Shown here piece by piece: positions 24,237 through 33,609 of a stretch of 64,000 nt of DNA. The notes under the pieces are model-generated. The model did no database searches and was not told where the DNA came from. It saw only the letters and a program-made list of their open reading frames with translations. The number at the start of each line of letters is the position of its first letter. Within the stretch, counting starts at the first letter, position 1. The stretch is from VXYL01 sp965116935 (GTDB lineage: Bacteria; Pseudomonadota; Gammaproteobacteria; Pseudomonadales; Azotimanducaceae). Both the position numbers and the translations under genes were made by a program. The stretch covers positions 3,782,001 to 3,846,000 of the forward strand of contig OZ220737.1 in assembly GCA_965116935.1 (NCBI GenBank), given 5' to 3'.

Positions 24237-24589
24237 TGGTGCCCGGAGCCGGAGTCGAACCGGCATGGGGTTGCCCCCGGGGGATTTTCTTGCCCGCTAC
24301 GGCTTTCGCCGCCGCCGCTTGCGAGGTCGCATGTGCGGCGTTTGGGGTCTGGACTTTCCCTTCGCCGTGCCGCGTGAGTGCGGTTTAGGCGGGGGCCGTC
24401 AAGTCTCTACACCTTCCGGCACCGCTCTCGTCGGCGTGCTGCGCCGGCTTGGCTCGGGATTGCCACCAGCGCGGGAGTTTTCCGCCTGCTGAGGTTTCCC
24501 CGAATTTGACCCCGATCATCCCGTGCGTTTCCGCGCGGGCGCTCAAATTGCGTTAAGTCCCCTGTGTCTGCCTCTTTCACCATCCGGGC
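24237..24589 (-). tRNA. tRNA-Leu(UAA) interrupted by a group I intron
   Basis: On the minus strand exon 1 is 24589-24555 (35 nt) and exon 2 is 24288-24237 (52 nt with encoded CCA). The acceptor stem GCCCGGA (24589-24583) pairs with TCCGGGC (24247-24241), followed by A and CCA. The anticodon stem GGGGA/TCCCC encloses loop CTT|AAAA, giving anticodon UAA with the intron between U34 and A35. The long variable arm CCGGGGGCAACCCCAT is typical of tRNA-Leu, and the T-arm is GCCGG-TTCGACT-CCGGC. The spliced tRNA would be 87 nt. Confidence 0.93.
24289..24554 (-). ncRNA. Group I intron in tRNA-Leu(UAA), cyanobacterial/plastid trnL type
   Basis: 266 nt. The core elements match the trnL-UAA group I intron: P/Q strand GGCAATCCCGAGCCAAGCC (24464-24446), R strand GGTGTAGAGACTTGACGGC (24413-24395), an S-like AAAGTCCAGACC (about 24357-24346), the GGGGAAACCTC hairpin early in the intron and GGCGAAAGCCG near the 3' end. 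P1 forms from the exon end CTT with the intron GAG, giving a U.G pair at the 5' splice site. The last intron nucleotide is G (24289), as required. No homing endonuclease gene is present. By family knowledge it should self-splice with guanosine. Confidence 0.92.
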
Positions 24590-24651
24590 GCTTGCCCACC
24601 GTTGGGCAGGGTTGTCGATCATATCTCGGTTGTCGAGGTGTATGGATCTTG

Positions 24652-24742
24652 CCGTGGGGGCGACCCTTGTGGTCGCCCGTGTTCGCAAGCGGCACAGCGT
24701 TGGCTTCCCCAACACGGGCGACCACAAGGGTCGCCCCTACGG
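24652..24742. repeat. 91-bp element with 32-bp inverted arms, one mismatch
   Basis: Left arm 24652-24683 (CCGTGGGGGCGACCCTTGTG...) and right arm 24711-24742 (...ACAAGGGTCGCCCCTACGG) are reverse complements with a single mismatch, around a 27-nt loop. It lies between the intron-containing tRNA-Leu and the sdh promoter, only 10 nt upstream of the probable -35 box. Confidence 0.8.
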
Positions 24743-24751
24743 GCGTGCGCG

Positions 24752-24779
24752 TTGCAGCGCGAGCGTTTTGCTCTATGCT
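24752..24779 (+). promoter_or_regulatory. Probable sigma70-type promoter of the sdh-suc operon
   Basis: TTGCAG (24752-24757), 16-nt spacer, TATGCT (24774-24779), about 44 nt before the sdhC ATG. It is the only reasonable -35/-10 pair in the region. Confidence 0.5.
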
Positions 24780-24822
24780 TCGGTGGCAACAACAAGCTGA
24801 TGGCGAGCCCAAGTTCCTGCTG

Positions 24823-25203
24823 ATGAGTTCCGAGCGACCGGTCAATCTTCCGCTGCCGAGCCTGTTTCTGAACATGCCGGTGACTGCGGTGGTTTCCATC
24901 CTGCATCGGTTGAGCGGGGTGGCGCTGTTCTTGGGGGTCATCTACGTGCTTTATCTGGCGGAGCTTGCCCTGGAAGATGCCGCCGGCTTCGATGAGGCGG
25001 TGCGGATTTCGGCGACGCCGCTCGGCAAGCTGGGGCTGTGGATCGTGCTGGCGTCGCTGGCGTTTCATTTCCTGGCCGGCGTACGGCACCTATTGCTGGA
25101 TTTCCACTTTGGCGACTCCCTGCGCGGTGGGCGCATCGGCGGCTGGATCACGTTCGTGCTGACGCTGGCGGCGGCGATTGCCGCGGGGGCATGGCTTTGG
25201 TAA
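24823..25203 (+). CDS. sdhC: Succinate dehydrogenase cytochrome b556 subunit
   Basis: 126 residues. Membrane anchor of complex II: three transmembrane helices (about 22-44, 63-85, 104-125). The conserved SILHRLSGVALFLGV motif and the FHFLAGVRHLLLD motif carry the Ser/Arg of the quinone site and the heme-ligand His. First gene of sdhCDAB. The ATG at 24823 has only a weak SD. It overlaps sdhD by 13 nt. Confidence 0.93.
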   Translation: MSSERPVNLPLPSLFLNMPVTAVVSILHRLSGVALFLGVIYVLYLAELALEDAAGFDEAVRISATPLGKLGLWIVLASLAFHFLAGVRHLLLDFHFGDSLRGGRIGGWITFVLTLAAAIAAGAWLW

Positions 25204-25577
25204 CCAACGTCACGAGCTTTGGCCGCACGGGACTGTCGGATTTCGTGCTGCAGCGCGTCACGGCGCTCGTGCTCGGCGCATATGGGCTCTGCATCGTCGG
25301 CTTCTTTGCCGTTGGCGATGTCAGCCATGCGAGCCTGGCGGCGTTTTTGGCCGGCACGGCCATGCGCTGGTTCTCCACCGCCGCTGTGGTCGCGCTTGGT
25401 GTCCATGCTTGGATTGGCATGTGGACGGTGGGTACCGACTACATCCGGCAGCATGCCTTCGGCGCGGGCTTGGGCGGCAGCGCCTTTGGCCTCCGCCTCA
25501 TCTACCAGTTCGGCTGTGTGGCGGCCATCGTGGTGTACATGGCCTGGTCGCTCACCATCATTTGGGGACTGGCATGA
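25191..25577 (+). CDS. sdhD: Succinate dehydrogenase membrane anchor subunit
   Basis: 128 residues with three transmembrane helices. LSDFVLQRVTALVLGAYGLC and VALGVHAWIGMWTVGTDYI contain the Arg/His and the HAWIGMW-DY signature of SdhD, where His contributes to heme b and Asp-Tyr to the quinone pocket. Starts inside sdhC and ends in ATGA with sdhA. Confidence 0.92.
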   Translation: MALVTNVTSFGRTGLSDFVLQRVTALVLGAYGLCIVGFFAVGDVSHASLAAFLAGTAMRWFSTAAVVALGVHAWIGMWTVGTDYIRQHAFGAGLGGSAFGLRLIYQFGCVAAIVVYMAWSLTIIWGLA

Positions 25578-27346
25578 GTCGCTTGCGACGGATGGAGTTC
25601 GACGGCCTCATTATCGGCGGTGGCGGTGCCGGGATGCGGGCGAGCCTGCAACTGGCGCAGTCGGGCCTCCGCACCGCCGTGCTCTCCAAGGTGTTCCCCA
25701 CGCGCTCGCATACCGTCTCGGCGCAGGGCGGCATCACCTGCGCCATCGGCAGCGAAGACCCGGACGACGACTGGCGCTGGCACATGTACGACACCGTCAA
25801 GGGGTCGGACTACATCGGCGATCAGGACGCCATCGAATACATGTGCAGCGTTGGCCCGCAGGCGGTGTTCGAGCTTGAGCACATGGGGCTGCCGTTTTCC
25901 CGCACCGAAACGGGACGCATCTACCAGCGCCCGTTCGGAGGGCAGTCCAAGAACTTCGGCAAGGGTGGTCAGGCGTCGCGCACTTGCGCGGCGGAAGACC
26001 GTACCGGCCACGCCCTTTTGCACACGCTTTACCAGAACAACCTGCGGGTTGGCACCACCTTCCTCTCCGAGTGGTTCGCTTCCGACCTTGTCACCAACGC
26101 CGACGGCGCCGTGGTGGGCGTGGTGGCCATCGAGATCGAGACCGGCGAGGTGGTGTTCATCCAGTCGCGGGCAACGATCCTCGCCACCGGTGGCGCCGGC
26201 CGCATCTACGCCAGCACCACCAACGCCCTGATGAACACCGGCGACGGCGTCGGCATGGCCTTGCGTGTCGGCGTGCCGGTGCAGGACATCGAGATGTGGC
26301 AGTTCCATCCCACCGGCATTCACGGCGCCGGCGTGCTGGTGACCGAGGGCTGCCGGGGCGAGGGCGGCTATCTCATCAACGCCGACGGCGAGCGGTTCAT
26401 GGAACGCTATGCGCCGACGGCGAAGGACCTGGCGGGGCGTGACGTGGTGGCCCGCTCCATGATTCTCGAACTCCTCGACGGCAGAGGCGCGGGGCCGGAC
26501 AAGGATCACGTGCTGCTCAAGCTCGATCACTTGGGCGCAGACGTGTTGAACGCCCGCCTGCCGGGCATCCTTGAACTGTCGCGCACCTTCGCCCATGTGG
26601 ACCCGGTCAAGGAGCCGATCCCGGTCGTGCCCACCTGCCACTACATGATGGGCGGCATCGCCACCAACGTCGACGGTCAAGCACTGACGCAAGACGCAGA
26701 CGGGCAGGATGTGGCGGTGGAGGGCCTCTACGCCGTCGGCGAAGTGGCTTGCGTTTCGGTACACGGCGCCAATCGTCTCGGCGGCAATTCGCTTTTGGAC
26801 CTCGTGGTCTTTGGCCGCGCCACCGGCATCCACATCGAGGAGGTGATGCGCCAGGGCGTCTCCTACCGCGAACCCGGCGAAGACGACCTCGATCGCGCCA
26901 CCGCGCGCCTCAACCGTTGGGACCAATCATCCACCGGCGAAGGCGTTGCCGAACTCAAGCGCGAATTGCAGAACACGATGCAGGTGAACTTCGGCGTCTT
27001 CCGCACCGAGGAACACATGCTGAGCGGCATCGAAACCCTCAAGGACTTGCGCCAGCGCATCGGTGCCGCCCACCTGCCCGACAAGAGCCGCGCCTTCAAC
27101 ACCGCCCGGCTCGAAGCGCTGGAACTCGACAACCTGCTGGAAGTGGCCGAAGCCACCGCCGTCGTTGCGGAAGGACGACGCGAGAGTCGCGGTGCCCATG
27201 CCCGCGACGACTACCAGGAGCGGGACGACGAGAACTGGCTGTGCCACTCGCTGTACTTCCCGGCGGACGGTCGGGTGGCCAAGCGCGGCGTCAACTTCGC
27301 GCCGAAGACGATGGAGGCGTTCCAGCCCATGGAACGGAAATACTGA
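25574..27346 (+). CDS. sdhA: Succinate dehydrogenase flavoprotein subunit
   Basis: 590 residues. Oxidises succinate to fumarate. FAD-binding GGGGAGMRAS at the N-terminus, His46 in FPTRSHTVSAQGG for covalent FAD, the substrate segment HPTGIHGAGVLVTEGCRGEG, the catalytic Arg-containing ERYAPTAKDLAGRDVVARSM, and HGANRLGGNSLLDLVVFGR. Length and motifs are those of a standard bacterial SdhA. Confidence 0.97.
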   Translation: MSRLRRMEFDGLIIGGGGAGMRASLQLAQSGLRTAVLSKVFPTRSHTVSAQGGITCAIGSEDPDDDWRWHMYDTVKGSDYIGDQDAIEYMCSVGPQAVFELEHMGLPFSRTETGRIYQRPFGGQSKNFGKGGQASRTCAAEDRTGHALLHTLYQNNLRVGTTFLSEWFASDLVTNADGAVVGVVAIEIETGEVVFIQSRATILATGGAGRIYASTTNALMNTGDGVGMALRVGVPVQDIEMWQFHPTGIHGAGVLVTEGCRGEGGYLINADGERFMERYAPTAKDLAGRDVVARSMILELLDGRGAGPDKDHVLLKLDHLGADVLNARLPGILELSRTFAHVDPVKEPIPVVPTCHYMMGGIATNVDGQALTQDADGQDVAVEGLYAVGEVACVSVHGANRLGGNSLLDLVVFGRATGIHIEEVMRQGVSYREPGEDDLDRATARLNRWDQSSTGEGVAELKRELQNTMQVNFGVFRTEEHMLSGIETLKDLRQRIGAAHLPDKSRAFNTARLEALELDNLLEVAEATAVVAEGRRESRGAHARDDYQERDDENWLCHSLYFPADGRVAKRGVNFAPKTMEAFQPMERKY

Positions 27347-27348
27347 AC

Positions 27349-28053
27349 ATGAAAGTCAGCATCTATCGCTTTGACCCGGACGCCGACGAGAAGGCGTACT
27401 TGCAGGATGTGGAAGTCGAGCTGCCCGAAGGCCGCGACCTGATGGTGCTCGACGTGCTCGAACTCGCCAAGGCCCGCGACCCCTCCATCGCCTACCGCCG
27501 TTCCTGTCGCGAGGGCGTGTGTGGCTCCGACGGCATGAACATCAACGGCAAGAACGGCCTTGCCTGCATCACGCCGGTCTCGGAGGCGGCGCGGGGGGGC
27601 AAGCTGGTGCTGCGGCCACTGCCGGGCTTGCCGGTGATCCGCGATCTGGTGGTGGACATGAGCGCCTTCTTCCGCCAATACGAACGGGTGAAGCCCTATC
27701 TCATCAACGACGCACCGCCACCGGCGCAGGAACGGCTGCAATCGCCGGAAGACCGAGCCAAGCTCGATGGCCTCTACGAGTGCATTCTCTGCGCCTGCTG
27801 CTCCACCTCCTGCCCGTCGTTCTGGTGGAATCCCGACAAGTTCGTCGGGCCGGCGGGATTGCTCCAGGCCTATCGCTTCCTCGCCGACAGCCGCGACACC
27901 GCCACCACCGAACGCCTCGCCGAACTCGAAGACCCGTTCAGCGTCTTCCGCTGCCGGGGCATCATGAACTGCGTCAACGCCTGCCCGAGGGGGCTCAACC
28001 CCACCCGTGCCATCGGCAAGATTCGCTCCATGCTCCTGACCGAGGCCACCTGA
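27349..28053 (+). CDS. sdhB: Succinate dehydrogenase iron-sulfur subunit
   Basis: 234 residues. [2Fe-2S] cluster ligands in RRSCREGVCGSDGMNINGKN (Cys), [4Fe-4S] in ECILCACCSTSCPSFWWNP and [3Fe-4S] with CRGIMNCVNACPRGLNP. It conducts electrons from SdhA to the quinone site. The ATG at 27349 is 2 nt after the sdhA stop. Confidence 0.97.
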   Translation: MKVSIYRFDPDADEKAYLQDVEVELPEGRDLMVLDVLELAKARDPSIAYRRSCREGVCGSDGMNINGKNGLACITPVSEAARGGKLVLRPLPGLPVIRDLVVDMSAFFRQYERVKPYLINDAPPPAQERLQSPEDRAKLDGLYECILCACCSTSCPSFWWNPDKFVGPAGLLQAYRFLADSRDTATTERLAELEDPFSVFRCRGIMNCVNACPRGLNPTRAIGKIRSMLLTEAT

Positions 28054-28088
28054 GTCCCGAATCGCCGTCAGGCAAGGAGGAGAGCAAG

Positions 28089-30947
28089 ATGCCTGAGTCC
28101 TTCGTCGAACGCATGAGGCGCAGTTCCCATGTGGCGGGCGGCAACGCCGCCTACGTCGAGATGCTCTACGAGAACTATCTCGATGACCCGAACGGCATCC
28201 CCGAAGTCTGGCGGGAGTACTTCGACCGCCTGCCGATGGTAGATGGGGTGGTGGGGGACGTGCCCCACAGCACCATCATCCAGCACTTCGAGCGCCTTGG
28301 CCGCAACCGCCTGCGGGCACAGCCGGAACGCGTTGCCACCGAGGTCACTTCCGAGCACGAGCGCAAACAGATTCGCGTGCTTGAACTCATCATGGCCTAT
28401 CGTCGGCGCGGTCATTTGCGGGCTTCGCTGGACCCACTCGGAATGTGGGAACGGGAGCCGGCGCCAGAACTAGACCTCGCCCACCACCACCTCTCCGAAG
28501 CGGACTTCGACACGGTCTTCAGCACCGGTTCCGCGCAGTTCTTCGAAGGCGGGCAGGCGACCTTGCGCGACATCGTGGCGGCGCTGAAGCAAACCTACTG
28601 CGGCTCGCTCGGCGTCGAATACATGCACATCACGGATGCCGCCGAGCAGCTTTGGGTGCGGCAGCGGCTCGAATCCGTTCATGCCGCGCCGGAGTTCTCG
28701 CCGGACACCCAGCGCACCGTGCTCGACCGTCTCACCGCCGCCGAAGGACTGGAGAACTACCTGCACGCCCGCTACCCGGGCACCAAGCGGTTCGGCCTCG
28801 AAGGCGGCGAGAGCCTCATTCCCATGCTGCACGAGGCGCTGCAAAGGCTCGGCTCGCACGGCATCGTCGAGACCGTCATCGGCATGGCGCACCGGGGCCG
28901 GCTGAACGTGCTGGTGAACATCCTCGGCAAGGACCCTGGCAAGCTCTTCGACGAGTTCGAGGGCGTGATGCCGGATTCGGACCGCAGCGGTGACGTCAAG
29001 TATCACCAAGGCTTCTCCTCCAACGTCATCACGCCGGGTGGCGAGATGCATGTGGCGCTGAGCTTCAATCCCTCGCACCTCGAAATCGTGGGGCCGGTCG
29101 TTGCCGGCTCCGTGCGCGCCCGCCAGGATCGCCGGCGCGACTATACGGGCTCCTTGGTGGCGCCGATCCTGATCCACGGCGATGCGGCCTTCGCCGGCCA
29201 AGGCGTGGTGATGGAGACCTTTCAGATGTCGCAGACCCGCGGCTTCCACATCGGCGGCACCATCCACGTCATCGTCAACAACCAGATCGGCTTCACCACC
29301 GACCGGCGCGAGGATGCCCGTTCCACCGACTACTGCTCGGAAGTGGCGAAGATGGTTCGGGCGCCGATCCTGCACGTGAACGGCGACGATCCGGAGGCGG
29401 CTCTGTTCGCCATGCAACTGGCGGTGGACTACCGCATGCAGTTCTCGAAAGACGTGGTGGTGGATCTCGTCTGCTATCGGCGGCGCGGCCACAACGAGGC
29501 CGAAGAGCCGATGAAGACCCAGCCGATGATGTACCAGGCCATTCGCTCGCATCCGACGGTGCGGCGCATCTACGCCGATCGGGTGGTGGCGACGGGTGCC
29601 TTCACCGATGCCGAAGTGGACGCCGAGGTGGAGCTGTACCGCTACGCATTCGACACCTCCGACCTCACGGCGCTGTCGCTGGTGGAGGAACCTGACCGGG
29701 CGCTGTTCGTCGACTGGACGCCCTATCTCGATGCCGACCGCGAGTCCTCCGCCGACACCCGCGTGAGCCTCGAGACGCTGCGCGACCTGGCCGGCCGCCT
29801 CGACCGCCTGCCGGAGGGTTTCGTGCTGCACCGCCAAGTGCAGAAGATCGTCGAGGACCGCCGCCGCATGGCCGCCGGCGCCATGCTCGCCAATTGGGGC
29901 TTCGCCGAGACGATGGCCTATGCGACGTTGGTGTCGGAAGGCTACGAGGTGCGCCTGGTTGGCCAGGATGTGGGGGTTGGCACCTTCTCCCACCGCCACG
30001 CCAGCCTCTACAACCAGAAGGATGGCAAGCGCCACATCCCGCTCGATCATCTCAGCGAAGAGGCCAACTTCGACATTTACGACTCGCTGCTCTCGGAAGA
30101 GGCCGTGCTCGCGTTCGAGTACGGCTACTCCACCACGGCGCCCCGCACCCTCACCATCTGGGAGGCGCAGTTCGGCGACTTCGCCAACGGTGCGCAGGTC
30201 GTGATCGACCAGTTCATCTCCAGCGGCGAGACGAAGTGGGAGCGGCTATCGGGCCTCGTCATGCTGCTTCCGCACGGCTACGAGGGGCAGGGACCGGAGC
30301 ATTCGTCGGCTCGGCTTGAGCGTTACCTGCAGCTCTGCGCGGAGGACAACATGCAGGTATGCCTGCCGAGCACCCCGGCGCAGGTCTTCCACATGCTGAG
30401 GCGCCAGGTAATGCGCCCCTTGCGCAAGCCGCTCGTGGCGCTGACGCCGAAGAGCCTGCTCAGGCACAAGCTCGCCACATCGACGCTGGAAGACCTCACC
30501 GACGGCCACTTCCACAGCGTCATCGGCGAGATCGACGACTTGGATGCCGAAGGCGTAACCCGGGTGGTGCTGTGCAGCGGCAAGGTCTTCTACGACCTGT
30601 TGCAGGAGCGCCGCGAGCAGGAACTCGCCCACGTTGCCGTGGTGCGCTTAGAGCAGCTCTACCCGTTCCCAGAGCAGGAACTTGACGATGTCCTGCAACA
30701 ATGGCCCAACATGCGCGAGGTGGTGTGGTGCCAAGAGGAACCGATGAATCAGGGCGCTTGGTACTCGAGCCAGCACCACATGCGCAACGTGCTTGCGGGG
30801 CTGCCCGGCGGCATCGAACTCGCCTACGCCGGCCGCGAGGCCTTCGCCGCTCCGGCGAGTGGCTACATGGCACGCCACATCGAACGCCAACAAGCACTGG
30901 TGCGGGACGCGCTGATGGGCGATCAGCAAGACGATACTGCGTCGTGA
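28089..30947 (+). CDS. sucA: 2-oxoglutarate dehydrogenase E1 component
   Basis: 952 residues. Thiamine-diphosphate enzyme decarboxylating 2-oxoglutarate and transferring succinyl to the lipoyl arm of SucB. N-terminal E1o segment with GGNAAYVEMLYENYLDDPNG, IGMAHRGRLNVLVNILGK (active-site His), IHGDAAFAGQGVVMETFQMS (TPP/Mg), YRRRGHNEAEEP, and the C-terminal half with GTFSHRHASLYNQKDG and LLPHGYEGQGPEHSSARLER. The SD AAGGAGG is about 9 nt before the ATG. It follows sdhB as in E. coli. Confidence 0.97.
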   Translation: MPESFVERMRRSSHVAGGNAAYVEMLYENYLDDPNGIPEVWREYFDRLPMVDGVVGDVPHSTIIQHFERLGRNRLRAQPERVATEVTSEHERKQIRVLELIMAYRRRGHLRASLDPLGMWEREPAPELDLAHHHLSEADFDTVFSTGSAQFFEGGQATLRDIVAALKQTYCGSLGVEYMHITDAAEQLWVRQRLESVHAAPEFSPDTQRTVLDRLTAAEGLENYLHARYPGTKRFGLEGGESLIPMLHEALQRLGSHGIVETVIGMAHRGRLNVLVNILGKDPGKLFDEFEGVMPDSDRSGDVKYHQGFSSNVITPGGEMHVALSFNPSHLEIVGPVVAGSVRARQDRRRDYTGSLVAPILIHGDAAFAGQGVVMETFQMSQTRGFHIGGTIHVIVNNQIGFTTDRREDARSTDYCSEVAKMVRAPILHVNGDDPEAALFAMQLAVDYRMQFSKDVVVDLVCYRRRGHNEAEEPMKTQPMMYQAIRSHPTVRRIYADRVVATGAFTDAEVDAEVELYRYAFDTSDLTALSLVEEPDRALFVDWTPYLDADRESSADTRVSLETLRDLAGRLDRLPEGFVLHRQVQKIVEDRRRMAAGAMLANWGFAETMAYATLVSEGYEVRLVGQDVGVGTFSHRHASLYNQKDGKRHIPLDHLSEEANFDIYDSLLSEEAVLAFEYGYSTTAPRTLTIWEAQFGDFANGAQVVIDQFISSGETKWERLSGLVMLLPHGYEGQGPEHSSARLERYLQLCAEDNMQVCLPSTPAQVFHMLRRQVMRPLRKPLVALTPKSLLRHKLATSTLEDLTDGHFHSVIGEIDDLDAEGVTRVVLCSGKVFYDLLQERREQELAHVAVVRLEQLYPFPEQELDDVLQQWPNMREVVWCQEEPMNQGAWYSSQHHMRNVLAGLPGGIELAYAGREAFAAPASGYMARHIERQQALVRDALMGDQQDDTAS

Positions 30948-30978
30948 TGTGTGGCCATTATTGCTGTGAGAAGGGGAG

Positions 30979-31485
30979 ATGAGAGTGAGTGCCGTTCGGG
31001 CAGTGTTGGGAGCGGTGCGACGGATGTGGTTCCTCACTGCCGTTTGCTTTGCCTTGATTGTTGCTACGGCTAGCTTCGCTTGGCAGACGGTTGCGCTTGG
31101 CGCGCAAATTGCGGCTGTAACGGCCGCAGCCGCCGCCAAAGCTGCCCAACATCGCAAGGAGTTGGCCAATAGATCCGCCCAGCACCGTAACGAAATCGCG
31201 AAGGTGAAAGCTCGATCGCGATTGCGTCGTGTGGTTGTCGCCGTCCCGCTCGTGGGTATCGCTGCAGTTGGCTACTTTGAGCATCGCGACTACCTGGAGT
31301 GGCAACAACGCAATCCCGATGGAGATTTCGACGCCTACATGACCGAGGTGTCGGAGGCGAGCGCCGAGGTACTCGACGATTTCCTTGAGCAGCTACCGGA
31401 GAGCGTTCGACCGGAGCCTGACATAGTCCTTGGGCTCATTGAAGATGCACTCGCGGCGGCGCGTGATCAGAAGAACGCAACCTGA
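30979..31485 (+). CDS. Membrane protein of unknown function inserted between sucA and sucB
   Basis: 168 residues. An N-terminal transmembrane helix (about 15-35, RMWFLTAVCFALIVATASFA) is followed by an alanine/lysine-rich helical stretch (about 45-85, with KAAQHRKELANRSAQHRNEI), a second short hydrophobic segment (about 86-98, VVVAVPLVGIAAV) and an acidic C-terminus. The AAGGGGAGATGAG context supplies an SD. Base composition is lower in GC than sucA and sucB. The gene is 31 nt after sucA and 12 nt before sucB, so it is in the operon. No family recognised; such a gene is not part of the usual sucAB pair. Confidence 0.65.
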   Translation: MRVSAVRAVLGAVRRMWFLTAVCFALIVATASFAWQTVALGAQIAAVTAAAAAKAAQHRKELANRSAQHRNEIAKVKARSRLRRVVVAVPLVGIAAVGYFEHRDYLEWQQRNPDGDFDAYMTEVSEASAEVLDDFLEQLPESVRPEPDIVLGLIEDALAAARDQKNAT

Positions 31486-31497
31486 CGAGGCGTGCGA

Positions 31498-32700
<1,203 letters not shown>

Positions 32701-32881
32701 TAGCGAACCTCTCGCTCGATGTGTTGTTACGTCCAGCACTCCTCGACGCAGGAGGTTCGAATGCGACCTCCAAAGTGTGGTCGTCCGTATAGGAACCGAA
32801 GGTGCGCAGGCCAGATAGCCATGTGGCTTGCGCTACGCAAGCTTCCGTGTGGCAGGCTTCAGGAGCCAGTCAACGCTCGAT

Positions 32882-33199
32882 CTACTCTCGCATCCAGGCT
32901 GGAATGTCCCGTGCGCCGTGCAGAACCCGCCAGACGTCGACCTCCTCCTCCCTTTCGAGGTAGAAGATCAGATACGGGAATCGGTCTGTCGACAGAAAGC
33001 GAAGGCCGGCGATGTCCAGTTCGTGCGCGTAGCGAGGTGAGCCGCTCCCCGGTAGCTCGCCAATACGGCGTAGCGTGGCCTCGGTTGCATCGACGAAGGC
33101 CAGCGCAACCGTCGCTCCTGCCTCCGCCAAGTAGTGGGTGACTGCCTGATCTATGTCGTTGCGCGCCAGATCACGAAGGACAACCCGCTTGTCCGTCAC
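32882..33199 (-). CDS. parE: ParE/RelE-type toxin
   Basis: 105 residues. The fold signature of ParE toxins: VLRDLARNDIDQAVTHYLAE, FVDATEATLRRIGELPGSGS, RFLSTDRFPYLIFYLERE and DVWRVLHGARDIPAWM. ParE proteins poison DNA gyrase, RelE relatives cleave mRNA; the RVLHGARDIP ending is typical of ParE. It overlaps the upstream parD-like gene by 4 nt. Confidence 0.9.
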   Translation of the reverse strand: MTDKRVVLRDLARNDIDQAVTHYLAEAGATVALAFVDATEATLRRIGELPGSGSPRYAHELDIAGLRFLSTDRFPYLIFYLEREEEVDVWRVLHGARDIPAWMRE

Positions 33200-33435
33200 T
33201 GCTGGCTGGCGGCGTGGACCCGATTGCGAAGCCCGTCGAAGTAGCTTGGGTCTGCAGTTGCCGACTGCGGCGAGGCCGCGCCTTCCAAAAGGAGACCACG
33301 CAGCTGCTGCCGGTCACGATCCCTACGGATCAGCTCACGCATGTACTCGCCTGAGCTGCTGTATCCAAGGGATTCGACCTGATTGTCCACGAACTCCTTT
33401 AGGGAGTCGGGAAGCGAAATGTTCATCGTGCTCAT
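33196..33435 (-). CDS. parD: ParD/CopG-type antitoxin
   Basis: 79 residues. Ribbon-helix-helix N-terminus MNISLPDSLKEFVDNQVES, GYSSSGEYMRELIRRDRDR, then the toxin-binding C-terminal tail (LLLEGAASPQSA). Starts at ATG 33435, with a second ATG at 33426. Antitoxin precedes toxin as usual. The RHH domain would bind the upstream region to autoregulate. Confidence 0.9.
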   Translation of the reverse strand: MSTMNISLPDSLKEFVDNQVESLGYSSSGEYMRELIRRDRDRQQLRGLLLEGAASPQSATADPSYFDGLRNRVHAASQQ

Positions 33436-33506
33436 GGCGCAAAGCGTAGCGTACGTCCGCAAACCCCGGCAAGCCCGCCCGCCAACATCCGTCCACCGTT
33501 AGCGAT

Positions 33507-33600
33507 TTGGTGCAACGCCGAAGACCGCCGCTCACCGCCTTCAACGAAGAGGACATGGCGCCGGTGGTGCCCATACCGTCGCTATGGCGAGGAGGCTCTG
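33507..33600 (+). pseudogene. Degenerate fragment of sucB
   Basis: About 80-90 nt resemble sucB 32068-32148 closely, with shared runs such as TTCAACGA, GGACATGGCGCCGGTG and GTCGCTATGGCGAGGAG, broken by small indels. The remnant peptide LTAFNEEDMAPVVPIP mirrors LTTFNEVDMAPVMTMR of SucB. It is not translatable as an enzyme. It lies between the ParDE pair and the aldo/keto reductase, so it probably records a duplication or insertion event next to sucB. Confidence 0.75.
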
Positions 33601-33609
33601 CCATACATC

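Noticed and set aside
24237..24320. Truncated tRNA pseudogene on the minus strand
   Set aside because: The missing 5' half is found at 24555-24589, and the sequence between them has group I intron core elements, so this is one split gene.
28470..30050. 526-codon open frame antisense to sucA
   Set aside because: Shadow of sucA in a GC-rich genome, with no protein family signature.
32761..33141. Plus-strand frame starting MRPPKCGRPY after sucB
   Set aside because: It has an SD-like AGGAGG, but runs antisense through parE and has no recognisable family.
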